Origin: Bacteroides cellulosilyticus
GTDB taxonomy: Bacteria; Bacteroidota; Bacteroidia; Bacteroidales; Bacteroidaceae
DNA length: 64,000 nt
Direction of reading: 5' to 3'
Assembly: GCF_020091405.1 (NCBI RefSeq)
Contig: NZ_CP081903.1
Coordinates: 4,712,501-4,776,500 of the forward strand
The position numbers and the translations under genes are program-made. This document shows positions 32,728 to 39,920 of this stretch, one piece after another (the first letter of the stretch is position 1; each line of letters opens with the position of its first letter). The notes under the pieces are model-generated. The model did no database searches and was not told the origin of the DNA. It worked only from the letters and a program-made list of their open reading frames with translations.

Positions 32728-33776
32728 AAGTTCAGCTTTAAATTTACTACATATTTGTTTTCTGTCTCGGACACTTCCAGTAAATAGCGACCGACATATA
32801 AGAGTTCGAGCCGACGTCGGATGTTTGTTAGTCCGATTCCGCCTACACGGCTTTTGCCTGTTGCTACGGCAGGCTTGGAGTTTTCACACTGGAATTCCAA
32901 TTGATTATCATCAACCTTGAAGAAAAGGTGAACGTATGACGGATGTTCACTATCGAAATTATGCTTCACTGCATTCTCTACAAAAGGAATGAATAGTAAG
33001 GCTGGCAATTGTATGCCATCGATATTACCTTCCTCTGTGATATTGTAGTCAAAGTGGTCACGCCGTACTTTTTCCAGATTCAGATAATCGTTCAGGAAAT
33101 GGATATCGGAACGGAGAGGTACATGTTCGCGGAAATTATCATTCATCTGGTAACGCAATAAATCTTCAAGCTTGAATAATACTTTAGATGCTTCTGCGGG
33201 ATTCTTTCGAATGAGTACATTGGCATTATTCAGCATATTGAATAAGAAGTGAGGATTTATCTGGTTTTTGAGAAACTTCAATTCAGAATGCAGAGTGGCA
33301 GATTGGATCTCATCTACACGCTGGTTATAGAGTATCCAGTGGCGGAGCAGGAGTATGGCGGACATTCCGGCTACGGTAAATCCCATGGCTAATACTCCTG
33401 ATATGGCATTTACCACGATAGGCAACAGACCGTTATCGGATGAGGGAACAGAAATGTCGATGGTGAAAATTTGGAATATGGCTACAGCTATAATGACTAT
33501 CAGACTAACTCCGGATACACCAAGGGCATATATCAACAGGCGATTTTTCAGCAGGAAGCGAGGGAATAGCCAATAAAGATTGATATAGAAAACTGCATCA
33601 ATGGAAATAAAATAGATGGCCCATCCCAGCAACCTTTGAGGGAAGCTGAGTGGTCGCATGGGGACATTCCAAAGTATGTTTACTGTAATCATAAATACCA
33701 CGAATTGCAGAAACAGATGCCTTGCCGTCCGATAACGTGGAGCAAGCAGGAAATTGGTAAAACGGTTATTGATCAT
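32724..33776 (-). CDS. LytS-type membrane sensor histidine kinase (intact)
   Basis: Protein of 350 aa with about four membrane helices in residues 20-150 and an intact His_kinase domain. H176 is in FLKNQINPHFLFNMLNN, the N box is LLFIPFVENAVKHNF, and the nucleotide lid RVGGIGLTNIRRRLELLY is present. It overlaps the stop of the upstream degenerate kinase and the start of the downstream LytTR regulator by 4 bases each, so all three are translationally coupled. It shares the same domain layout with its upstream neighbour, indicating tandem duplication. Confidence 0.93.
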   Translation of the reverse strand: MINNRFTNFLLAPRYRTARHLFLQFVVFMITVNILWNVPMRPLSFPQRLLGWAIYFISIDAVFYINLYWLFPRFLLKNRLLIYALGVSGVSLIVIIAVAIFQIFTIDISVPSSDNGLLPIVVNAISGVLAMGFTVAGMSAILLLRHWILYNQRVDEIQSATLHSELKFLKNQINPHFLFNMLNNANVLIRKNPAEASKVLFKLEDLLRYQMNDNFREHVPLRSDIHFLNDYLNLEKVRRDHFDYNITEEGNIDGIQLPALLFIPFVENAVKHNFDSEHPSYVHLFFKVDDNQLEFQCENSKPAVATGKSRVGGIGLTNIRRRLELLYVGRYLLEVSETENKYVVNLKLNL

Positions 33777-34861
33777 TTTCCACCTCCTTTCAATTCAAGC
33801 TGAATGCTTTGGTCGGTTAATTCCAGCCGGTAGTTCTCTCCGTATTGCAAATCAAGACGTTGCCGGATTTTATTTAATTCCTGTTCCGGTTCCAAGCAAG
33901 GTATGGATACCTGGCAGTTGAACTGAATATTCTCATCTTCTGCGTGCAGATGGATGTCAATGGATGCAGGATGTTCTTCCTGTGTTTCGATTTGTTTTAC
34001 GGTGTACTGTATAAAAGGGATGAAAAGCAATGGGAATACAAAAGTACGTCCTGTCTCTCCTGATGCGTTCATGTGGAAATCAAATTTGCCGGAGACAAGT
34101 TGTTCCAGTTCCAAATAATTGGTGAGGAATTTGATTTCTGTATTTAACAACACTTTTTCCCGGTTGCAGTCATACAACTGATACCGGAGTATCTGGCTCA
34201 GTTTCATTAACATTTTCGAAGCCTTTCCCGGATTTACCAATGCCTGCTCTCCTGAATAGTGGAGTACCCGGAATAACATGGAAGGACTAATTTGTTCTTT
34301 CAGATGTTCTATTTCAGACTGCAACCTGATTTTTTCCAATTGCATCACTCGTTGGTTTTCCAGTATCCAAAGCCGTAGCAAGACAGTCATGCCACCGCCC
34401 ATGATACTGAGGAGCGTTAATGGGAAAGAGGAAAGATAATCCATCACAAATGCCACTTTAGAGTATCCGACATAAATGTTAGGAACTAAAAAGATATCGG
34501 ATACAATATACTCCTGTGTAGCTTGAAAGATAAAAACTACGATTAGAGCGGTTGAGAGGGAAAGAATATATGTCAGATATCTTTGTTTGAGCAAGTAACG
34601 GGGTACCAGATAGAGCAAATTGAAATAGAAAATGGAACCATAGAGCAGAAACATATTGAAGATAAGAAGATAGGTCCACTTACCCAACATCTCTATATAG
34701 CCCTGACAATTGAATAATACCAGATTACAGGCTATGACAAGCAGTGCCACGATGACAGTGATATGTCTGGCTACCCGGAAGCGCGAACTGACGAGGAAGC
34801 GGTATAGAAAAGAATTATCATTGCCTATAATAGGTATTACTTTCATGGAAGTATCTTTCAT
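33773..34861 (-). CDS. Degenerate LytS-like kinase lacking the phospho-acceptor histidine
   Basis: Protein of 362 aa with the same four-helix membrane part as its neighbour and a recognisable His_kinase fold. The acceptor motif reads HLKEQISPSMLFRVLHYS, with Ser (S194) where His belongs and Arg for the conserved Asn. The N box is FIPFIQYTVKQIE, having lost the catalytic Asn-Ala and His-Asn, and the G box is replaced by EPEQELNKIRQRLDL. It therefore cannot autophosphorylate in the usual way and probably cannot bind ATP. The frame is intact and the gene is coupled to the active kinase by a 4-base overlap, arguing for a retained sensory or dimerisation role. ATGs at 34861 and 34846 are both possible starts. 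Confidence 0.88.
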   Translation of the reverse strand: MKDTSMKVIPIIGNDNSFLYRFLVSSRFRVARHITVIVALLVIACNLVLFNCQGYIEMLGKWTYLLIFNMFLLYGSIFYFNLLYLVPRYLLKQRYLTYILSLSTALIVVFIFQATQEYIVSDIFLVPNIYVGYSKVAFVMDYLSSFPLTLLSIMGGGMTVLLRLWILENQRVMQLEKIRLQSEIEHLKEQISPSMLFRVLHYSGEQALVNPGKASKMLMKLSQILRYQLYDCNREKVLLNTEIKFLTNYLELEQLVSGKFDFHMNASGETGRTFVFPLLFIPFIQYTVKQIETQEEHPASIDIHLHAEDENIQFNCQVSIPCLEPEQELNKIRQRLDLQYGENYRLELTDQSIQLELKGGGK

Positions 34862-34913
34862 TTGAGATGACGAAGATAGAATAAATTCATATAAAACACT
34901 GGATTATCCTAAA

Positions 34914-37307
34914 TTAAAACTCTATTTTGTAGCTGATATTGGTCAGACCTGTTTTCTGTTCACTTGCCTCTATCTTTCCTGTTTTTATATTATAGAGGTG
35001 CTGGATGAACTCTTTGCTGCCCGTAAAGTTGAGGCCTTTCACAGAGAATTCATGAGATACACGTCGTTTATTGATGCGGTAGCTTACTGTATAATTACCA
35101 ATCAACATCGGAGAACGTTGAATGGAATATGCCCGCGTTTCATCATACTGCACTTCTTTATCGGGATGATCCATCGTTGCTTCCACATCTATCGGAGCAT
35201 AGCGTTCTCCGCCTTGCAAAGTGAGCTTCAGGTTGACACTGAGAATATTTTGTTTGTTGCGTCCCAGCATCCATTCTTTGCCGATTAGCCCGTTCAATAC
35301 ATATTTTCGGTTAAAGCGTGTGTTGTGCCAGACACCGTCGCCACCGCAATAACGGGAATCGAACAGGGAGGCAGTTATCATGTAGTAGAGGCCTTTGTTC
35401 AGTGCTCGTTCCCAAGTGAAGTCTACACCGAAGTTGCGCCCTCGTCCTTTGTTCACTAAAGCATTTTCCACGAAAAATTCATCTCGGTTAAGTACTGAAA
35501 AAGAACTATCGCGCATGACAGGCACATCGTATAGGAACTGAATGTAAGGTTCCACTTTCAGACTTGTATTTTCTGAAACCTTATAGGCGAATGAAAGCAT
35601 CAGATGGTGTGCTTTGGTGAAATCGAGGTTCTTGTTTATTGACCGGTCACCGGTACTTTGTGTCTTTACAAAGTAAACGTCCATTTTTTCCATACGGCTA
35701 TACATACCATAAGCCAAAGCAAAGGAAGTCCGAGTATTTGTTTGCCATTTCAGGCTGGCACGTGGCTCAAGGGTCCAACGATTATTCAGTGTGAGTAGTT
35801 GTCCGTGCAGGCCGAAGTTCAGGCTTAGTTTATCGTTTATTCCCCATGCAGAACTGTTGTAGGCTGAAATCAAACTGATGTTTCCGTCTCCTTTTGAGAT
35901 TGTTTCCAACGGTTGATCAATGAATGGAGCGAGTTCTAAATTCATGTTGTAGAACATTTGTGTAAAGGTTAATCCGGTTTTATTGGTAAAACGGTTATTT
36001 ACTTTCCGGTTCAGTGACGAAGTCAGTATCAGGTTTGTGCTTCTGCTGTTCTGATCGATGTTAGGTGAAGGATTAAATTCTCTGTCATAAGTGGTTTGTA
36101 TGGCCTCTTGGTCGGAATAGGTTCCGGCAAGTGTGGTTTTCAGCAACGTGTTTTCATTAAAGAAGTAGCGATGGGTGACACCTCCGGCTGCCATGTACTG
36201 TGTAGAACGTCCCTGTCCGGCATCTTCCAGGTAATCCCATTTATCCGGATTCTTTTCGAGTGAGCTTTTATATTTGTCAAGTAATGCAGTACCCCATACG
36301 GCAAAGGTACCTGTGTGGCGGGTGGGGAAGTTTAGTTTGAAGTTCAGGTCTTGATAGTCCATCTTTCCACCTAAGTCAACGTTCAGTAATCCTGTAGTGG
36401 AGTAGCGGTAATTGAAGATATACGAAGCCTTATGTTTCTTGCTTAACGGACCTTCGGAGGCGAAATCTATTCCCATGATACCTACCTGGAATGTGTTTTC
36501 ATTTCGCTGGTTGTTTCCGTTGCGTAGCTTCATGTCGAAGACACCGGAAACAGCATTGCCGTATTCTGCCGGAAAAGCACCTGTGAAGAAGTCGGAGTTT
36601 CCTAAAACCTGTGCACTGAGTGAGGATAGAATTCCACCTCCTAAAGTGGCGATATCTGCGAAATGGTTTGGATTGGGAATTTCCACATCTTCCAGTCGCC
36701 ACTGCAATAAATGCGGGGCATTACCGTGGATAGATATACCATTATTGGAAACGCTTGGCGTTACTCCGGCAAATGAAGCAACCAGTCGGGCCGGATCATC
36801 AAATCCACCTGCATAGCGACTCGCTTCTTCCACGCTGAGCATACGTGCTCCTGCGACAGCCATTTTATTCATTGCTTCGTTCCGGTTGTGCGCACGGACC
36901 ACTACTTCGCTCAGTTCGTTTACGCTTTCCTGCAAATCTATTTCCAGATAAACTTCCTTAGCGGAAGTCACCAGAATCTCCCGTACAGTCGCTGACTCAT
37001 ATCCCATGAAAGAGGCTTGTACAGAATGACGGCCTACCGGAACTTTTGGAAGTGCGAAACGTCCGAGACTATCGCACATCATCCCTAATCCCGGAATATC
37101 CGTCAACTGTATCGTAGCATACGGAATAGGATGTCCTGATGCCCGGTCATTGACTACTCCTCGCAGTGTTTGTACGGGGCGTCCACTACTTTGTGGGATA
37201 TTCTCATTATCAACCGATGCTTGTCCGGGGATATTAGAAACTTCTTTTCCGAAAGAGTAAATTGAAATTAGCAATGCAATTATTACTAATACTTTAGTTT
37301 TATCCAT
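34914..37307 (-). CDS. TonB-dependent outer-membrane receptor with carboxypeptidase-like N-domain
   Basis: Protein of 797 aa. Signal peptide (VLVIIALLISIYSFGKE), then a CarboxypepD_reg-like domain at about residues 45-130 (LRGVVNDRASGHPIPYATIQ, VQASFMGYESATV). A TonB-box-like ELSEVVVRA is followed by a plug (ARLVASFAGVTPSVSNNGIS, GAFPAEYGNAVSGVFDM) and a 22-strand-type barrel ending in SYKIEF. No SusD partner is adjacent and no STN domain is present, so it is not a classical Sus pair; siderophore, cofactor or peptide uptake is possible. The two kinases and regulator follow after 53 bases. A -7 box lies at 37333-37340. Confidence 0.9.
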   Translation of the reverse strand: MDKTKVLVIIALLISIYSFGKEVSNIPGQASVDNENIPQSSGRPVQTLRGVVNDRASGHPIPYATIQLTDIPGLGMMCDSLGRFALPKVPVGRHSVQASFMGYESATVREILVTSAKEVYLEIDLQESVNELSEVVVRAHNRNEAMNKMAVAGARMLSVEEASRYAGGFDDPARLVASFAGVTPSVSNNGISIHGNAPHLLQWRLEDVEIPNPNHFADIATLGGGILSSLSAQVLGNSDFFTGAFPAEYGNAVSGVFDMKLRNGNNQRNENTFQVGIMGIDFASEGPLSKKHKASYIFNYRYSTTGLLNVDLGGKMDYQDLNFKLNFPTRHTGTFAVWGTALLDKYKSSLEKNPDKWDYLEDAGQGRSTQYMAAGGVTHRYFFNENTLLKTTLAGTYSDQEAIQTTYDREFNPSPNIDQNSRSTNLILTSSLNRKVNNRFTNKTGLTFTQMFYNMNLELAPFIDQPLETISKGDGNISLISAYNSSAWGINDKLSLNFGLHGQLLTLNNRWTLEPRASLKWQTNTRTSFALAYGMYSRMEKMDVYFVKTQSTGDRSINKNLDFTKAHHLMLSFAYKVSENTSLKVEPYIQFLYDVPVMRDSSFSVLNRDEFFVENALVNKGRGRNFGVDFTWERALNKGLYYMITASLFDSRYCGGDGVWHNTRFNRKYVLNGLIGKEWMLGRNKQNILSVNLKLTLQGGERYAPIDVEATMDHPDKEVQYDETRAYSIQRSPMLIGNYTVSYRINKRRVSHEFSVKGLNFTGSKEFIQHLYNIKTGKIEASEQKTGLTNISYKIEF

Positions 37308-37332
37308 CTTTATCGTTTTTGGTTTAATGCGA

Positions 37333-37340
37333 CAAAGATA
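37333..37340 (-). promoter_or_regulatory. -7 promoter box for the TonB receptor/two-kinase set
   Basis: On the minus strand it reads TATCTTTG, a TAnnTTTG match, 26 bases before the receptor ATG at 37307. Confidence 0.5.
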
Positions 37341-37363
37341 GGTCTCTGCAATACACTACTCTT

Positions 37364-37786
37364 TTATTTGAGACAAACCGGATGGCTTTGTAGACGAAAC
37401 TCGGAAATAGCGGCTAAAGCTTGCTCTGCTTTTGCTTCAGGCACAAAAATGTGATCATGGTAGTACGCAGCAACCACATTGGCACTAATATTCTTTTCTG
37501 CCAATTTAGTTGAAAATGCGGCTGTTAATCCAACAGCGTCCAAGCTTGAATGTACATTTAGGGAAATGAGCTTATAAACAGATTCATAATCTATATTTTT
37601 ATCAATAGCCTCTTGTTGGGTGATGATAAGCGTCAGTCCTTCTTTTTCATGGAAAAATCCGATGGGGTTCAATTGATGTACATCATCCCAATGGAATTCG
37701 GGAAAAGTACAAAAAACAAAACTGCGTTCATCCAGAACAGGATCGATACTGGATAATAATGTCTCTAAATCTTTGATGCCTGCCAT
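37364..37786 (-). CDS. ACT-domain protein (tandem ACT_3/ACT_7 type)
   Basis: Protein of 140 aa composed of two ACT-like halves: residues 1-65 (MAGIKDLETLLSSIDPVLDE, FVFCTFPEF) and 66-140 (YKLISLNVHSSLDAVGLTAA, FSTKLAEKNISANVVAAYYHDHIFVP, QALAAISEFR). The DAVGLTAAFSTKLAEKNIS motif is the ligand-binding loop and helix of ACT domains, which bind amino acids. No catalytic domain is attached, so it is probably an amino-acid-sensing or regulatory protein of unknown target. Confidence 0.85.
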   Translation of the reverse strand: MAGIKDLETLLSSIDPVLDERSFVFCTFPEFHWDDVHQLNPIGFFHEKEGLTLIITQQEAIDKNIDYESVYKLISLNVHSSLDAVGLTAAFSTKLAEKNISANVVAAYYHDHIFVPEAKAEQALAAISEFRLQSHPVCLK

Positions 37787-37846
37787 AACGTATTGATTTA
37801 TATTCTTTTTCTTCTCGTTGATGAAGTGATTCCTATTACAAAAGCC

Positions 37847-37914
37847 TTACCAGTTGTATAACTCATACGTGTTGAGTTGTATAACCCAGGCTGTATAAGT
37901 TGTACAACTGGTAA
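37847..37914. repeat. AGTTGTAYAACT palindrome array at 23-bp period inside a larger palindrome
   Basis: GTTGTATA/GTTGTACA occurs at 37853, 37876 and 37899, 23 bases apart, each inside a small AGTTGTAYAACT-type palindrome. The outermost arms, TTACCAGTTGTATAACTCATA at 37847-37867 and 37894-37914, pair with two mismatches. It lies in the 164-base gap between the ABC-F stop and the ACT gene start. No gene is seen in the gap. Confidence 0.8.
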
Positions 37915-37950
37915 ACCTTTCGTAGTAAGTAAGAGAAAAAAGTTAGTAAG

Positions 37951-39555
37951 CTATTTGCTTTCTAACTTAACCCATGATTTACAGTTTATTTCTTTCAGAA
38001 ATTCCTTATCATGTGATATAGCGATTACCGTTCCTCTATAGTCCCGGATGGTTGCTGTAATGATCTCGATACTTTCAATATCCAGATTATTGGTCGGTTC
38101 GTCCAGTATGAAAACATCCGGGGTGTTATCTGCAATCATCAGGCAACAGAAGGAAAGGCGCATCTTTTCTCCACCACTAAGTAATCTGCAAGACTTGTTC
38201 CATGTAGCTGCCGGGAAGAGATAACGATTCAATATCGTTTTCAGCTCATGCTCCGGCAGATGGCGCCGATTGAAATATTCCGCCTGTTCCAGAATACTAT
38301 ATTCATTATGGATAAGAGAATATTCCTGATCCAGATAAACTGTGCTGAAATCAATACGGTCAAGTGTTCCGCTGACGGCAGAAAGATCTCCGCAAAGCAA
38401 TTTCAACAATGTGGTTTTGCCGCTGCCGTTATTGCCTTCAATATAGAAGCGGTTGCCACTCCGTAGCTGAAAACTCAACGGGATTTTCCATATAGGCTGG
38501 GGAGCATCCGGATATTGAAAGTTCAGTTCCTTTGCAGTAGCCAATATCTTACCTTCATGCAGGGTGGAAGCATTGAAATTCGTTTTTAATTTCTCCGCAA
38601 GAGGTAAAGCACTCTTAATGTTCTGCATGTCCTGTTGCAACTTCTCCGCTTTTTCAGTATGCACACTTTTCAGTTTATTAGTGCTTGCTTCCGCTCTGTT
38701 CTTCATTGCACCCATCATAATACGGGGGATTCCCTTTTTGATGGCAGCTTTCTCACCCCGTACATTTTGTTTTGCCTTCTGTTCTGCCAATTCACGGGCT
38801 GTTTTCCGGGCAAGTCGCAGAGCTTTTTGCTTTTCTTCTAATTGTTCTTGCAAAGCATTCAACCGGACGCCCTTTTGTTCTTTAAAAAAATCATAATTAC
38901 CACCATAGAAAGTCAGTCCGGTAGAAGATAACTCACAAATGGTAGGTAATAGGTTTAGTAAAGCCCGGTCATGGCTGATGACAAGTACAATGGCAGGAGT
39001 ACGCTGTACAAGATCATATAGCCGTTGTCTTCCTGCTGTATCTAGATGATTTGTTGGTTCATCCAGTAAAATAGCGGTAGGTGAGTGTAGTTCCATACCG
39101 GCAAGGAAGATACGTGTTTTTTCTCCTCCACTTAATCCGTCCATCAGGCGGGAGAGGGGAATACTATCCATTCCCCAGGCAGACAAGGCAGCTTGGGTAC
39201 GTTCTTCAATATTCCAGTCATCATTTAGTGCGGTGAAATGTTTTTCGGATACATCTCCATTCAGGATGGCATGTAAAGCTTCCAGTTTGCCATCTATCCT
39301 TAAAGCCTGTGCAATAGTCTGATCATCATATTGCCCGAAATGTTGCGGCACATAGTAAAGATGTTCCGGACGACTGACAGTTCCCCTTGTAGCGGATAAA
39401 TCTCCTGCAATAATCTTCATTAAAGTGGACTTTCCACAACCGTTGTTTCCGGTCAGTGCCATTTTATCCCCCGGATTAACAATGAGGTTCAAATGTTGGA
39501 ACAGGATTTCTTTGTCGGAATGGACATAACTAAGGTCTCTGATAATAATACTCAT
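37951..39555 (-). CDS. ABC-F family ATPase (ribosome-associated, possible antibiotic-resistance type)
   Basis: Soluble protein of 534 aa with two ATPase domains and no membrane part. Domain 1: Walker A GNNGCGKST, signature LSGGEKTR, Walker B AILLDEPTNHLD, VISHDRALL. The linker (~residues 230-320) is strongly basic and helical (QLEEKQKALRLARKTARELA, RIMMGAMKNRAE). Domain 2: GNNGSGKTT, LSGGEKMRL, VFILDEPTNNLD, AISHDKEFL. ABC-F proteins bind the ribosomal E site; some rescue it from macrolides, lincosamides, pleuromutilins or phenicols. The domain arrangement and short length resemble the resistance-type Msr/Lsa/Vga group more than EttA, but drug spectrum cannot be inferred. A 222-base structured leader precedes it. 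Confidence 0.92.
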   Translation of the reverse strand: MSIIIRDLSYVHSDKEILFQHLNLIVNPGDKMALTGNNGCGKSTLMKIIAGDLSATRGTVSRPEHLYYVPQHFGQYDDQTIAQALRIDGKLEALHAILNGDVSEKHFTALNDDWNIEERTQAALSAWGMDSIPLSRLMDGLSGGEKTRIFLAGMELHSPTAILLDEPTNHLDTAGRQRLYDLVQRTPAIVLVISHDRALLNLLPTICELSSTGLTFYGGNYDFFKEQKGVRLNALQEQLEEKQKALRLARKTARELAEQKAKQNVRGEKAAIKKGIPRIMMGAMKNRAEASTNKLKSVHTEKAEKLQQDMQNIKSALPLAEKLKTNFNASTLHEGKILATAKELNFQYPDAPQPIWKIPLSFQLRSGNRFYIEGNNGSGKTTLLKLLCGDLSAVSGTLDRIDFSTVYLDQEYSLIHNEYSILEQAEYFNRRHLPEHELKTILNRYLFPAATWNKSCRLLSGGEKMRLSFCCLMIADNTPDVFILDEPTNNLDIESIEIITATIRDYRGTVIAISHDKEFLKEINCKSWVKLESK

Positions 39556-39777
39556 GGTAAATACTGTGTTTAAAGAAGTGAATACACTGTATCAAAAGGA
39601 CTTCTGATACAATAAAATCTCGATTTTGGAGGGAATAGACAAACACAGTATTGGCTAAACATTCACGTTTGTGATGCTCAGCATTCTGAATTATAAAGCA
39701 TGTGAAAAGTGATGTTTACCGAAATGTTTGTCTTTACTTAGAAATTCTCATCGTAGCAATTATTTAGTTAGTGGGCG
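39556..39777 (-). promoter_or_regulatory. Foldable 5' leader of the ABC-F gene (putative attenuator)
   Basis: Between the -7 box and the ATG at 39555 lie about 222 untranslated bases. A perfect 12-bp dyad (39560-39571 with 39641-39652) closes 4 bases from the start codon and would mask the ribosome-loading region. Inside it TGTATCA at 39588-39594 can pair with TGATACA at 39605-39611. A five-codon ORF sits near the 5' end. This resembles drug-induced translation attenuation leaders known for ribosome-protection genes; the mechanism here is inferred. Confidence 0.5.
39734..39751 (-). CDS. Possible five-codon leader peptide MRISK
   Basis: ATG AGA ATT TCT AAG TAA on the minus strand, about 27 bases downstream of the -7 box and 179 bases before the ABC-F start codon. 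It is a minimal ORF, so chance occurrence is quite possible. Its position at the head of a foldable leader of a ribosome-associated ATPase is what makes it worth noting. Confidence 0.3.
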   Translation of the reverse strand: MRISK

Positions 39778-39785
39778 CAAAGATA
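39778..39785 (-). promoter_or_regulatory. -7 promoter box for the ABC-F gene
   Basis: On the minus strand it reads TATCTTTG, a TAnnTTTG match. It defines the upstream edge of the long leader. Confidence 0.5.
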
Positions 39786-39843
39786 AACATTTCTTTTGGA
39801 AATAGCTTTTTATAGGAAAATTTTTATTTGTAAAATAAATCCA

Positions 39844-39851
39844 TATATTTG
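39844..39851 (+). promoter_or_regulatory. -7 promoter box for the hybrid kinase gene
   Basis: TATATTTG, a TAnnTTTG match, 69 bases before the ATG at 39921. The divergent ABC-F box is about 60 bases away. Confidence 0.45.
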
Positions 39852-39920
39852 CAGAATATGTGATATGGCTCGTTAGAGTTCAAGTAATCATTTTATTCAA
39901 TTTACAGTTATCAATCAAAT

